Assembly (NCBI RefSeq): GCF_901709675.1
Contig: NC_051098.1
Span: 9,241,000-9,304,999 of the forward strand
Length of the DNA stretch: 64,000 nucleotides
Source of the DNA: Syngnathus acus
Lineage: Eukaryota; Chordata; Actinopteri; Syngnathiformes; Syngnathidae
Direction of reading: 5' to 3'
The position numbers and the translations under genes are program-made. Of this stretch, positions 13,331 through 25,410 are shown one piece after another. A model generated the notes under the pieces. That model was not told the DNA's origin and did no database searches. It was given only the letters and a program-made list of their open reading frames with translations. Position 1 is the stretch's first letter. The number at the start of each line of letters is the position of its first letter.

Positions 13331-15419
13331 TTTTGTTTGGACGCATCGGAAACAAACTGAAAGCGTTTTTTTTTCCATAGCATAGTAAAACACAGCAGTC
13401 TGACTCAATTGCTGGAAAAGCTGAATACATTGGAACCAAAACCAGACGTGCTTATAAGAGAAATTGGGGAGGGATATGAATTCGGCTTTCTGAAAGGCAT
13501 TCATGTTTTAAAAAAACATCAGGTCTGGTTTGCTTACCCTGCGTTAGACCTGCTGCCTTGACACACACACACACGTATACACACACACGCATGGCGTCTC
13601 CATGTTACGTATGGTTTGCATTGGTTCTGCTGCTGGCCTTTGTAAACAGAGCTTGTGTTTGCTGGAGTTTTTGCAAGTTTTCAGACTCTTGAACGAAAGG
13701 CTAAAAAGGCCTTTGTTCACCCTCCGCTTCTGTCTCTGTGTTTTGATCTGTCTCGCCCTTTGACCTGCTTTCGACCATATGGTCTGTCACAAGCGTGCAA
13801 TCTTGTCACGCTGGTTTAAGTAACTCTGTAACATAAGACATTTTATAGCTATTGGTAGACTAAAGACTAAGCATTAATGTGTGTTTGTTGTATCCCACCC
13901 ATTGTGGAATTTTCCGATGAAAGGCTTGTCTACTTCAATTGACATCAAGTCCGACATATTTTAGTATTTACAGGATGTATACACGCAAACAGGAATTCTA
14001 TTGAGGCAAAAGTCCAATGATTTTCATTTTTAGATCGGTAGAGATAAAGTTCCCCATGGGAAATTCTGGGTAATACTACTGAAAAACACAACGCAAAAAC
14101 AATCTATTCATTAATTGAATTTATGGCTGTTGTTTGTTTCATCATTGGCGGTTGTTTGATGTTGCTGATTAGCCATACAAGTGGACACTAATACATTGTA
14201 AACAAGATGTGAGATATTTCTTCCAATAAATTGTGGGAGGAAAATACCTAGAGATAACTTATTTTAGAATCAAGTGTAAATTACATCATATGTCGAGTCT
14301 AGTTTTCAAATAAGGATAGATTAGTATGTTGCCCAAGTAATAGCAATAAAGGGTAGATGTTCTTAGCCCAGAAAGGTGATTGGTGAATCATATCATCTGA
14401 CTGTTAAAGATTATATTATAAGATTAAATCCCTAAAAAGGCTGGAAAACCTGTGATCCAAAAATGCCTTTCACCTCCCTGTCTTTGCATATGTTCATTCA
14501 TTATTATAACAACCAATGTTTTTTTTTTCCTCAGGGATTCTGAGCCATGCTTCAGCTGGTACCTCACCAAGGACCTCTTTCCTCTGGTTGATTCACAATT
14601 TAGCTCAGAGAACCACTGGGACAGGTCCCCACTCCACCATAATATGGGAGGGGAGATACTGAAACAGAAAATGTATGTTTTGATTTTCCCACACACAAGC
14701 ATTGCTCAAAACATTGACACACCCACAGTTTTAAAAACATTACCGTCTTATTTCTTTTGCTCATCATTTAAACGGAAGAAATGAGTGTAAAAAACGAGTG
14801 CTACTAAGTTAACCTTTGGAGGGCTTTATGCATGAAGATGAACCCACATCTTGACTTTATTAAGACAGTAACCCTACCCTTGTCTCACCTTCACCCCCAC
14901 TCACAGGAAGTGAGGTAATGAGAGCATGTATGGATGTAGATGTGTGTTTTGATGTGTCTCCCCTACCCCCAGGTGTCTCTTTTCTCTAAAAGATTAGGTT
15001 TCAGCCTTCACTGAAGCTTGTTAATTAATGTCACAACCTACTAGCTATGTCACCACCAATTCAACACACACACACCCGCGCAAAATAACTACCCCCTTTT
15101 TTCCTGTCACGATCAATGTCATACTTGGTTTTCTGATTTTAGCCTTTTCTTTTTATGTCTGCCTTCTTTCCCACCTTGCTACTATCGACTCGAGAGCATG
15201 GCATCAGATATCGTTCTTATTCCTTGCACTTCTGTCCTTTTCACCTCCCTGTCACTACCGATTGTTGAGCCTCTAAGCTTTGATCGTTGCACAAACCATT
15301 TCTTTTGTGTATGAGGTCATACAAAGTGTCTACAAGAGACAAGATCTCAGCGTACCTCATAAGAGCTGAGTTAGGATTTTCAGTTTGACAAGTTTAAATG
15401 TTATTTCTGTACTTAGATG
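13331..15419. other. non-coding stretch
   Basis: A short CA repeat lies at 13561-13590. A pseudo-exon at 14535-14624 has a good acceptor but a poor donor. No gene is supported. Confidence 0.45.
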
Positions 15420-15670
15420 TTGCTCCAGATTCCTCCCACTAACCCAAAAGATGGTTACGTTAGGTTAATTTAAGATTAAATTTCCCATTCATGTAAATGT
15501 GAGTGCCGGTACTGTATGTTCTATGATTGCCTGGTGACCGGTCAAGAATGCACTCTGTCTTTTGCTCAAAGCAAGTGGATGGATGGATGGATGGATGGAT
15601 GGATGGATGGATGGATGGATGGATGGATGGATGGATGGATGGATGGATGGATGGATGGATGGATGGATGG
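15420..15670 (+). mobile_element. SINE 3' half with expanded (GGAT)n tail
   Basis: TGCTCCAGATTCCTCCCACT, TTAGGTTAATTTAAGATTAA, ATGTAAATGTGAGTGC and ATTGCCTGGTGACCGGTCA are decayed versions of the body of the fish tRNA-derived SINE. That SINE normally ends in AATGGATGG. Here the tail has expanded to about 95 bases of GGAT from 15576 to 15670, and it reads as MDGW or HPSI repeats in open frames. Confidence 0.65.
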
Positions 15671-17654
15671 GTCGACGGACGTACAGACAAACAGATGTTT
15701 ATTTATGAGGATAAGGGCGAGATTTCTTACTCCAAGCAAAAGTTTCACCCTGAAACAAATTATTTCCCCTTTTCCATACCCAACCACATCAATCAATAAT
15801 TTTTGTTGCAGCCTTTTTTCATGGGTTGTTCCACTACATTTTCTACCCTTATGGTGTTATACATACATACACCTTGGCTAGTATGAAATGGGAAATAATT
15901 GATATCATACTGTATGTTTTATCTTATTTAAGATTGCATGATTTTCTACTATGTAATGTAAAATATTGCCGTCCGCTGTGTGTCCGAACCCTAGGGTGAC
16001 TACAGCCAGCTTTTTCAAGTTTATGTGTGACCTTGTTTTTTACTCCTCCATGCAGGTAATCAATAACTCCTCAATTGTCAAGCCAGTTGGAATCTCATTC
16101 AGTGTAGGTTATGTCTTTGTCCGTGTCTGTGTGTGTGTGTCATGATGCACATGCATGTTAATGTATCCCAGTGTCTGTTGGCCTCTGTCATTAGCTCAAA
16201 TGATTGACAATGTCCTCCCATTTCCACCTACCCCTCCCCTCTCTGCTTCCTTTCCTTATTGACCCTCCTGTCAGCAGCCTGTCACCATGACTTCCTCCTG
16301 TCATCAATAGTAGGACTTTATCTAGATGGACAGTTAACTCCTCTCATGTTCTATTGCACACCTAGGATACTGTATCGGCAGTGGTCAATTACAGTATTTA
16401 AGTGTTTGTTGTAATGTTGGTGGAATATTAATTCTCTCCCTAGAAAATTATAAAAATATCATCTTTAAAAATGAAAAAGGCATCTTATATCTGTCTGTTA
16501 AGGTTCATTATGGACTGATCGCAGTAGTGTGATGTGAACGCGCACACACACACAATTTGGATATTACTCAAAAATCTGAATCGAAAATCAGTGGAGTGAT
16601 TGTAGAATTGTACTCAACATACTCATGAACTTTGCATAGGGGCTCAGAATTAGCTGTGCTGGCTGATTACAGCTGAAGTCATGGAAATTTGCCCAACATA
16701 TAATACTATTTGGTTATAAATATATCAACTTCTCAGGGCTCAATTTATGTTAACTCAGAGTGAGCACCGTGAAGCTGCCTTCTCAATCAAAGGGAAGGTT
16801 TTAAAGCCAAAGGGCGAAACAAAGTTTACTGCTCATAAGCAAAGAAATTCTATGGTGTAATTCCAGGGAGTCGGTCTGATGTCAACAGCGTGTCACATGT
16901 TGGCACGCTTCCTGATTGTAGAGATCGGGTGACATGAGGTTTCATTAGCCCCTTCCTTTTCCCTCCCTGACAATTACATCATGGAGAAGCGAGCAAATTG
17001 AGTAGAAAGACTAAAAAAAGTATTGGCGCCTTCATAAATTTGGTAATTTTGTGTGCATGACTATGTGTGTGTGTGTTTGCGTGCGTGCGTTGACACGTTG
17101 CCAGTATTTACCGTGGGCGTTTTGTGTCCAGCGGGGCCTCTCCAGCACCTGCTCTTCTTTGTTCCATCCTCATAGTAGTTTCTGTCATCAAGCTCCATAT
17201 TGACATAAGCAGTGAAAAGCAATGTCTCCTATCTGCGAGTGTCTGGTTGCATGTTTGCTTTAGTTACGTCACATGGTAACTAATGATTACTGGGAGATTT
17301 GACACCAAATTTGAGCATCCTTGTATATGTTGATTGCCAAGGCACGTTCTGGCAAATATTGTTCAGTAAAATACAAACTGTAATGTACTTTCATTTAAAA
17401 TTGCTTTATTCTCTATCTTTTTTTTTTTTTTTTTTTGTAATGTAATCTTACTGGTCCCTCCTCAGCAGTCTGGCTTTAATCTTACACCTCCTGTTTCTCT
17501 GGTTTTGGCTGTGAAATCCTGAGCTAAGGTGAGAGGTCACAACAGATCAGGTGTTCTGGAGCTGGCGGAACTGGCGTGCTACTGTTGTCTGTCCCACTGT
17601 TAAACTGGCAGCGTCCAAGCAAATTTTCGTCTGAGATCTGCTGTCGCCATTTCG
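15671..17654. other. non-coding stretch
   Basis: No gene. A near match to the PBX-MEIS site (TGATTGACAA) is at 16201-16210. The block 16860-17000 has balanced composition, unlike its AT-rich surroundings. Confidence 0.4.
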
Positions 17655-17815
17655 TCAATCCATTTTCTAGACTGCCTATTCTCATTAGGGTCGCGACTGA
17701 GCTGGAAGTTATCCCAGCTGACTTTCACTCTGGACTGATCATTAGTCAATTGTAGGGAATAAATATATAGTTAAAAAACAATTCAAACACACATCCGCAC
17801 CTATGTACAAATTAC
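17655..17815 (-). mobile_element. SINE 3' fragment, reverse orientation
   Basis: TCAATCCATTTTCTAGACTG, TCATTAGGGTCGCGACTGAG and TTATCCCAGCTGACTTTCAC are the reverse complement of the 3' part of the fish tRNA-derived SINE (compare the end of the copy at 33917-34264). The head is missing. Confidence 0.7.
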
Positions 17816-20390
17816 GGTTTATTTTATTACTGACCGTGGCACTGCTCCTTCTAACAATGTGGTTGATGAACTGAAAGTTGACCAATATGTCCAATCATTT
17901 ATTGATTCTATGAGGCAATTTATGGACTTCAGACACACCTCTTCAGGGTTTTTATTCCTCTAATTTTTACAGTCAGTAGGAGTGGTACCAAAAAATACTC
18001 ATAAAAATAAAATGTATACATTCAAAATACGTTTGCGGTTGCCTCACAACATTTGTCAAACCTACATGCAGGAGCTATGATGATAAAATTGAATTTAATG
18101 GGTATGATAAAAAAAATTTCACACCAGGGTCAAACTCTAACTCAAGGAGTCAAGATAATCTCCCATTTGAAATGTCAAAAGGAAATGCCGACAGCTTTGT
18201 TTCCAGTTCAACAACCTAAACGTGAAACAATAACCCACAGCTGATTTGGAAATGCTGTCTGGCTCTCTTCATTCGCCTGAATCGGATTTTAGAAACATCT
18301 GGGATCAATGTCAGAGTGAAGTTTCATCTCGGAGCGTATGTTGGTGATTTGCATGAGTTTTAATGGAGGATCTGGTGAATGTAAGAAGAGGATGATGATG
18401 AAGACAGACATACAATCTGAAACAAATTAAAGGTCATATATAAACCAGAACACAGTCATTGTATTTACTATTTGGTGCAATGCCATTACAAACACCTCTC
18501 TTGTTCTTAGCTGGTACAAAACCTCATACATAAATTACACAGCTCCGGAGACACACCTTTTAATCAATACATGCAACATGCAACACTTAGCAAACATAAT
18601 CTTTATTGAGTGACAGACTGGTAGTGGTGAAAAAGGTTTTCCTTTTCTTTTCCCCCACCTTTTTGCTCCCGTCTGCAAAGCGAAAACAGTCAAGGCATGC
18701 ATTCATCTAATGTTGACGAACTTGACGGGACTGCACAGGACTGTGACGACATGACCTCAATATGACCTTTAGGATTAACATGTACAAAGTCAGCCCAAAA
18801 CAGTCAAAGCTGCAGGTATCACTTAACTTTTTTCAGGCTATCCATAAGCAACCAAATATGTCTGATAACTGTCAATGAGATATGTGTCAAACACTTTTTA
18901 ATGAGCCTCTAGGTCCATTGTAAACACAAAAGCAACCATATCAAATTTCAAACTAACACATTTTCTTTGAAATGATAAGTGCAAAAGTTCAGTTGCAAAT
19001 GTTTATACTTGTTATCCTCAAAAAGTAAATTATAACAGACCATCTCACTTCACACCACATAATGAATAGGAATGTGGGGGGATCGGGTGGCATATAAATA
19101 ATAATTGCTTGAAGAAAAAAATGCATTAGACCACCACCAACTATTTGACGCACCAATCAAGCACCATAAAGTTTTTTTAATGGAGACTCCATTTTTTTAG
19201 CTCTTCATGTTCACTATTTGGAATGAAACGTTTACAATTAATTCCACTTTTTGAGCCGGTCAGTGAGAGCTAGCAAAACAGCCACTTGTTTTTTTATTTC
19301 CAGGAAATTAAAAAAAAAAAAAAAATAGAAGTTTCATTTTAATATATAAATAATAATATATATGGATATATACATATACACGTCTGTACAGAAACAGTAA
19401 CTGTCGTTCTTTTTTTCCAAACATGATCACCGACCACCAACTCTGCGATCGTCTAGCCTGTATTGTCCCGTTGCTAGTTCCACTTTACCCATCTCAATTA
19501 ATCTAGGAAGTCCCAGTGAGATAGGTGATCTGCTTCATTTTGGCAGACAGTTGTCACTCTCCTGACGAATACCTGGTTGACTCGATTGCAATCAGTGGTG
19601 CTTGATTGAAAGCCAAGGACACAAAAGGACAAAGACAAAATCACTTAGGCAGCCTATTAGGCCTGGAATTGGCTGCCCACAACGATACTGTAGTCTCTGC
19701 AGATAAGGCGGAAGTAAAACGTTTTCTGTGTGTTTGTGCGTGTGCATGTGTCTGTGTGTGCTGGCATTATGAATCTTCCTGATTGTGTGGCAATATGTAG
19801 GTGTCTGCTGATGGCTTGCCCACAGAGCCCTGCTGTAATTGGATCACTGGCCAATGATCAGTTTGACACGGGGATTATCATGATGGACTCGAGAGCCACG
19901 TGTAGTGAGTACAATATACTGTAGCTACTGTAGTTCCATGGGTGGGCATCATATTCCGTCCCTGAGTTTTCTGTCCCTCTTTCAGCTCATTCGGTCCGAT
20001 TCAGCCAAATGCCATTGAGAACAAACTAATCGGTACTGTGTCACACACAGGTGACGCACGATATGAAAGATTTGAACCAATACGGATAACTGATTATTAA
20101 CTTGTTTCTTTTTTGTACGCCTTAACTTTATATGTGGTTGGAGCTTAAAACAAACATTCCAATCTCACTTCTCAATGTAGTTGCGTCAGATGATGATACA
20201 AAAAAAGTGGTCAGTGACAACGTTGTTTTTTTGTGTCAATAAATATCGTGCATCCCTAAATATGAATATTAAAAGTATTAAATAAGGACAAAATAAGTGC
20301 ACGTCTATTTTTTTATTGAGCTAACATTTATTATAGTATCTTAATAGATATTCTTTTTTTTTTTTCAGAACAACCCAGGACCCACTTGAA
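17816..20390. other. non-coding stretch
   Basis: AT-rich, with a poly-A run near 19309-19325 and a TA-rich patch near 19340-19380. No gene is recognised. Confidence 0.45.
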
Positions 20391-20440
20391 GGACTATGTC
20401 TTCCAGCTAGCCTGGGAAAGCCTTGGGGTCCTATCTATTG
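20391..20440 (+). mobile_element. Rex3/RTE-like LINE scrap
   Basis: The frame DYVFQLAWESLGVL resembles the C-terminal YVSRLAWERLGIP motif of fish Rex3/RTE-type elements. Only about 50 bases are recognisable. Confidence 0.4.
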
Positions 20441-23400
20441 CAAATTATGACGTGTCTATTGCAATACTTATTGATATTGCTATATCACCCAGCCTTATCT
20501 TAGATGTTTATACTTGTTTCAAATGAAGGCTACATCCAACTCATTCTTCGGTGGCCATTTGATTGTTATTCTTATGTTTTTGTTATATTACAAGTGATCA
20601 TGAGTGGGATGTCTTTCCCATGACAAGTGTCCTCCTATGGTTGAATCAGTCGCTTTCTCACACGCAGACGTGAGATGCTGATATTACCCTTTAGTTGATC
20701 TCTGAGCTGAGCTCTTGAGAGACAGGTATATCTATTTTTATTTGGAGATAAATAAACTTAAGCCATCAAATATTGTTGTGTTATCTTGCAGTGCAAACGA
20801 TCATTGCACATATTTTTCTACATCCATACCAACGTTAGTAGGATACATCATATTCTTTAGAACAACAGTAAAAATCGTAGCTTTCCTTTGTGCGGATCAT
20901 AAAAAAACGATTTTTAGTTTTGTACTAACAACACTTCATCACTGTCCATGCACATCTCGCTAAATTGGTATTGTGGCATTTTCTACCTAGTAACAATGTG
21001 TGTGATTGTGCTTTGTTTAGGTCGTATATGCATGACTTCACTGGATTGACAAGTGAAGCAGTCAGTTATTGAGGACCACCCGCGCGTGGTCAGTATCTCT
21101 GTCTTATATCATCTCTAGAATCTTTTTCTCCCTCCTTGCAACCCGAGTTGTGAAACACGTGTCGCCGCCTACTTACCCGCAGGCATCGGGTGTACGGAGC
21201 CATTCATTACCTGTTAATAGCTGTCAATCACATCTTCTACTTACCTCCATTGTCTGATTTTTCCTTCAGATTTAGTTCCTTGCTTTTTATGATCTTTTAT
21301 AACTGTTTTTGTGCAGTTGCCTTGTCATTTTCCCCCATTATCAATTTGCACAGCATACGCTTTAATTATTAGTTTACTTCAGCTGTAATTGTCTTTGTAT
21401 TCAATAATCATTATGTTCTATTTTGCTTGATAATTGAAGCAGTGAAGTGTGAGTGTGTTTTTCCCATTTTAAATTACTCAATTCTATCACAATGTGTGCA
21501 TAAGGGGTGACCGTAGCTGTGCACTGAAAGCATTGTTACTGATAGCGTGTTAATTTAACTTGATACAGTACAATGATTACAAAAGGCCTAAACACACACT
21601 CATGTACACAAGGACAAGAACACATTTTAGCATTTTAATTAAAATGCGCAAGTCCCAAATGTCATGAAAATGACACACAGGCAGGCGCACCATTTACAAT
21701 CGCAAGACTTAAATTTTAATGCTGAAACATTAATGAACAATAATAAATCATACTTTTCACAGTTAATGCACGATTCGGTAACGAAATATGCCAAGTTTTA
21801 TTCCAAGTTTTCATTTTCTAATGGTTTTCTCTATACTGGGTCTTTTGCTCTCTCTGGTTGGTTCTTTTTAAAACCTTGTCAGCTTCCATAACTGTCCTCG
21901 TCTATCCTGTGCTATATGTTCTCTGCTTGCACTTTCCGAACTTCCTGCCAAGATGACTTCTTCTACCCCTTTCTTCCCCTCTTTGTCCTTCTTTACTCTA
22001 TCTGTCTTTTTTCACACTTGACTTGCTATCACACCGTGCACACTGTCTTTCTTTTCTCATCGGGGATCAAAGGTAATTAGAGCGATGTAGGTTAATGACG
22101 GCTGAGACTTGTGTTGGCTACTGTGTCTGGAAACATGCCTGGAATCCAGACGAGGACATCCGACATTCTCTTGTCTCACTGCATGCACTGGTGAGCACTG
22201 AGCGCCTCCGCATATTATCCTGTTAAATGTCAGATAAAGCAGGAGGAAACACTCCAGAATTAGTTTCCATATCACCGAGGAATTCATGTGGCTAATCTCG
22301 AATGTGGGCCGTTACTTACCAACCTGTATGAGTATTCCAACTCTAAATTTCATGTTCTTCACTTGCAGAAACTACCCTGACAGTACAGTTCAGGAAGAAG
22401 GCATTAATCAGACAACCTTGGGCCACAGCAGACCCCCTCTCAGCAAACCCAAACAAGTTCTCACACTATTTTATATTAATGTCCAACCCACCCTGCAGAG
22501 ATGGCACAAAACCTGCCTTTGTCTAATTGGTTCTTTAAGATTAGAATCTCCCTGGTGGCAGTGGAAAGGCAATGGCTATAGTGTGTCCCGCTGAGCTGTG
22601 ACAGGCCACTGTTTACTAAAACTCTCCCCCTCCGTCATCATTGCTTTCTTTGCGCATGACTCTCTCACACAAAGGGAGTCTGCTCAGCGCAGTGTGGAAG
22701 CCCCAAGGCAAACAGAGGCCCCGGCAGAGGACAGGACAGAGGGCCATTGATGACCGATGTTTTGACAGGGATGCCGAAAGACACCTCCACTAGTTGGGTT
22801 GAAAAGGACAGCTGGAGGAAACTGGAACAGGAGAAAAATAAAATAAATCCACTAGAGTCTAAAAGAATTTGCTTATGGACTGAATTTTCTGGGAACAATG
22901 TAATCAGCCAAGAAAGATTATGATTGCAGAAGGTTGCCTCTGAATGAAAGTCTAAATACGACATTTACATAGCAGTCTTTAACTTATTTGTATGAGAAAA
23001 CACAAGAATAAAATGTTCAACCAATCTGCAAAATATTGAATTTAGTAGATAAATAAATAAATAAATAAATATTTTTTGCCCAACCCTTCCAATGAACAAA
23101 CAAATGAAAGGAAAGCCTACTTGCTATTGGTAAAAATGCACTATTGTACACTAATGGTTTGTATTTTTTATTATTTTTATTTTTACTATATTTGGGTCAC
23201 CTTAACGTGCGCATTTCCCATTATGAATTGTAGACCCTGAATAAAAATGTAGACTGTATATGCGTTATACACATGCATGTGTGATAGCAAGCACATTCAT
23301 AACACTAGTTAGATTGTGGCAGGTGCCTGGCAGGTCGAGATGCAGAGGAAGCGATCTATTGCAGATAACGCGCACACATTTCCCAGTATTTTTTTCCACA

Positions 23401-24126
23401 CATGCTGCATATACTATCTGTCATTTCACTGTTTTCTCCCCAAGGCAAATTGGAGGTATTATCTGTTCAGAAAATAACTGGCAATCTACTCATTATCGAG
23501 ACAATTATCCGGCACTAATAGCGTGCTTAATCTGTCTCATGTTATCAGTTATTACTGATTAAGGAAGTGAGTGCCAGATAATGTGCGTTAGTAGTTTGGA
23601 AAAAGAATGATTTGGTAGATAAAAAGTAAGCTGTTTAGACTGTAGCATTAGCATGCACCCTGTAATTAATTGTCTAAATAACGTGTGTATGTGTGTGTTA
23701 GTGCGTGTGTGTTCACTTACGTGTATATATACTAAAAAAGGGTTGACTGTGTCAGAATAGCTGTGTAATGGTGCATGGTCCATTTTGGAATGTCTTAGAT
23801 TTGTGATGGCAGCCTCTTATCTCCAGGGGACAACATTGCATTCAAAGCAGCTGCCACCAAAAGCACAGGAACCAGAAACACACACACGCACACACAGCCT
23901 ATACAAATGCATGATTAAATAGATTTGTAAAAACACAAGCACACACACACACATTACGTATGGCGAAGGGCATAACTGCGTTCTGACAAAAACAAACTCA
24001 TTGTATTAGCAGATTGACAACCTGTATTTTCCAAGAAGTTTCCTGTCATTGCCCATGGATGCCCCGCAAAAATGCCCTCAAGGACATATGGAGGACACTA
24101 TCATTTCCAGACGGAGCTGTGGCGAA
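20441..24126. other. non-coding stretch with candidate regulatory blocks
   Basis: No gene is recognised. A PBX-MEIS decamer is at 21221-21230 (minus). An AAAT repeat is at 23047-23071. The block 23400-23580 is rich in GATA-type words (TTATCTG, TTATCGAG, TTATCCGG, TTATCAG, AGATAAT) and looks like a possible conserved element. Confidence 0.4.
21221..21230 (-). promoter_or_regulatory. PBX-MEIS/PREP type decamer (minus strand)
   Basis: CTGTCAATCA on plus is the exact reverse complement of TGATTGACAG. It is one of four exact copies in the window. Confidence 0.35.
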
Positions 24127-24156
24127 TGTGTGCATTTATGTGTGTGCATGTGTGTG

Positions 24157-24245
<89 letters not shown>

Positions 24246-24254
24246 GTGTGTGTA
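24127..24254. repeat. (TG)n microsatellite
   Basis: About 128 bases of TG repeat, imperfect at first (TGCATG interruptions), then a pure run from about 24159 to 24240. It explains the VCVC open frames in this place. Confidence 0.95.
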
Positions 24255-25119
24255 TTTGTCTTCTGGTGAGGAAGAAAGGGCGGGGTTGAGGGAGCATTAA
24301 TTACCTGTGTGCTTCTCCTGCTGTCACAGGAACAAAGGTCACCCCCACCGAGGGTCTAATTATTAGGAAAAGCGCTTTCTAATTTACCGCTGTCTACTGC
24401 CATTCCAGGCAGGTAAGGGACCATGTCATGCTGAATGTGCATGCAAGAGCAAGGTTGAAGCGCTATAATGACACACCCTGCTTCCACAGGTGGTCTTCGA
24501 TCTGGCATGTGACCCCAAAATATACGTTCCCAGAACGTGGACACTTTAGTGTTTCGATGTGACCACATCTGCCAATCACAATATGCGGAAGTGGATTGAC
24601 TTGGTTAGGAAAAGAGGTTTTAATGAAAGGATTTGTGGAAATGTGGAAAGTATAAATTATCCTATCTAATAAGTAGCGATGTTACAAGAGCAAAGTACAT
24701 TTTAATCAAGTGCAGTCCTCTTCAACTCAAATATTAAAGCATGGCTTGAGGCTCTGACTATGTTGTGATATTCATATTTTTCTATTGTTAGGGGTTCTGC
24801 CTGCACTCGTAGAGGCAGACACATGGTGGGATGATTTATTTAAATTTCCGAATACTGCTCTATATCCGTCCCATACAGAATCAAGTCTAATTTTACTTGG
24901 ATATGCTTTGTCAATTTCACTTCAAAACATCATGCCAAAAAAGATTTGTTATGGTTTGACATGAATAGCACGTTCAACATTTCCCTCACAGGATAAAGTC
25001 CATCAATCTGTGTATATTGCTAACATTGGCTTGACCCATTTAGTTTTGTAACCATGCACATTATCTTCTCTCTAATTTTGAGAACCAATGTGGAATAAAA
25101 AATAAAAATAAAACACATG
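24255..25119. other. non-coding, possible conserved block
   Basis: Bases 24290-24420 (TTAATTACC, AGGAACAAAGG, TCTAATTATTAGG) have the look of a developmental enhancer with homeodomain and SOX-type words. This is an inference from base composition and motifs only. Confidence 0.35.
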
Positions 25120-25410
25120 TACCGTATTTTCCGCACTATAAGGCGCACTGGATTATAAGGCGCACCTTCAATGAATGGCCCATTTTAAAACTTTGTCCTT
25201 ATATAAGGCGCACCGGATTATAAGGCGCACCTTCAATGAATGGCCCATTTTAAAAATGTGTCCATATATAAATCCATATATTTGGACACGCCTGCTGTAG
25301 TGGCTCAATATTGGTCCATATATAAGGCGCACCGGATTATAAGGCGCACTGTTGGCTTTTGAGAAAATTTGAGGTTTTTAGGTGCGCCTTATAGTACGGA
25401 AAATACGGTA
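25120..25410. mobile_element. TA-flanked MITE, copy 1
   Basis: The 287-base element has inverted ends CCGTATTTTCCGCACTATAA and TTATAGTACGGAAAATACGG, flanked by TA on both sides (25120-25121, 25409-25410). Inside are direct repeats of ATAAGGCGCACCGGATTATA and of TCAATGAATGGCCCATTTTA. TA flanks point to a Tc1/mariner-like mobiliser, but there is no coding part. Confidence 0.8.

Noticed and set aside
14535-14624. Exon-like segment after a strong poly-T/CAG acceptor, frame DSEPCFSWYLTKDLF
   Set aside because: The donor would be GTCCCC, which is poor, and no partner exon or known protein fits.
15460-15881. MDGW and HPSI repeat proteins
   Set aside because: They are translations of the (GGAT)n SINE tail.
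24014-24300. VCVC-rich open frames
   Set aside because: They are translations of the (TG)n microsatellite.
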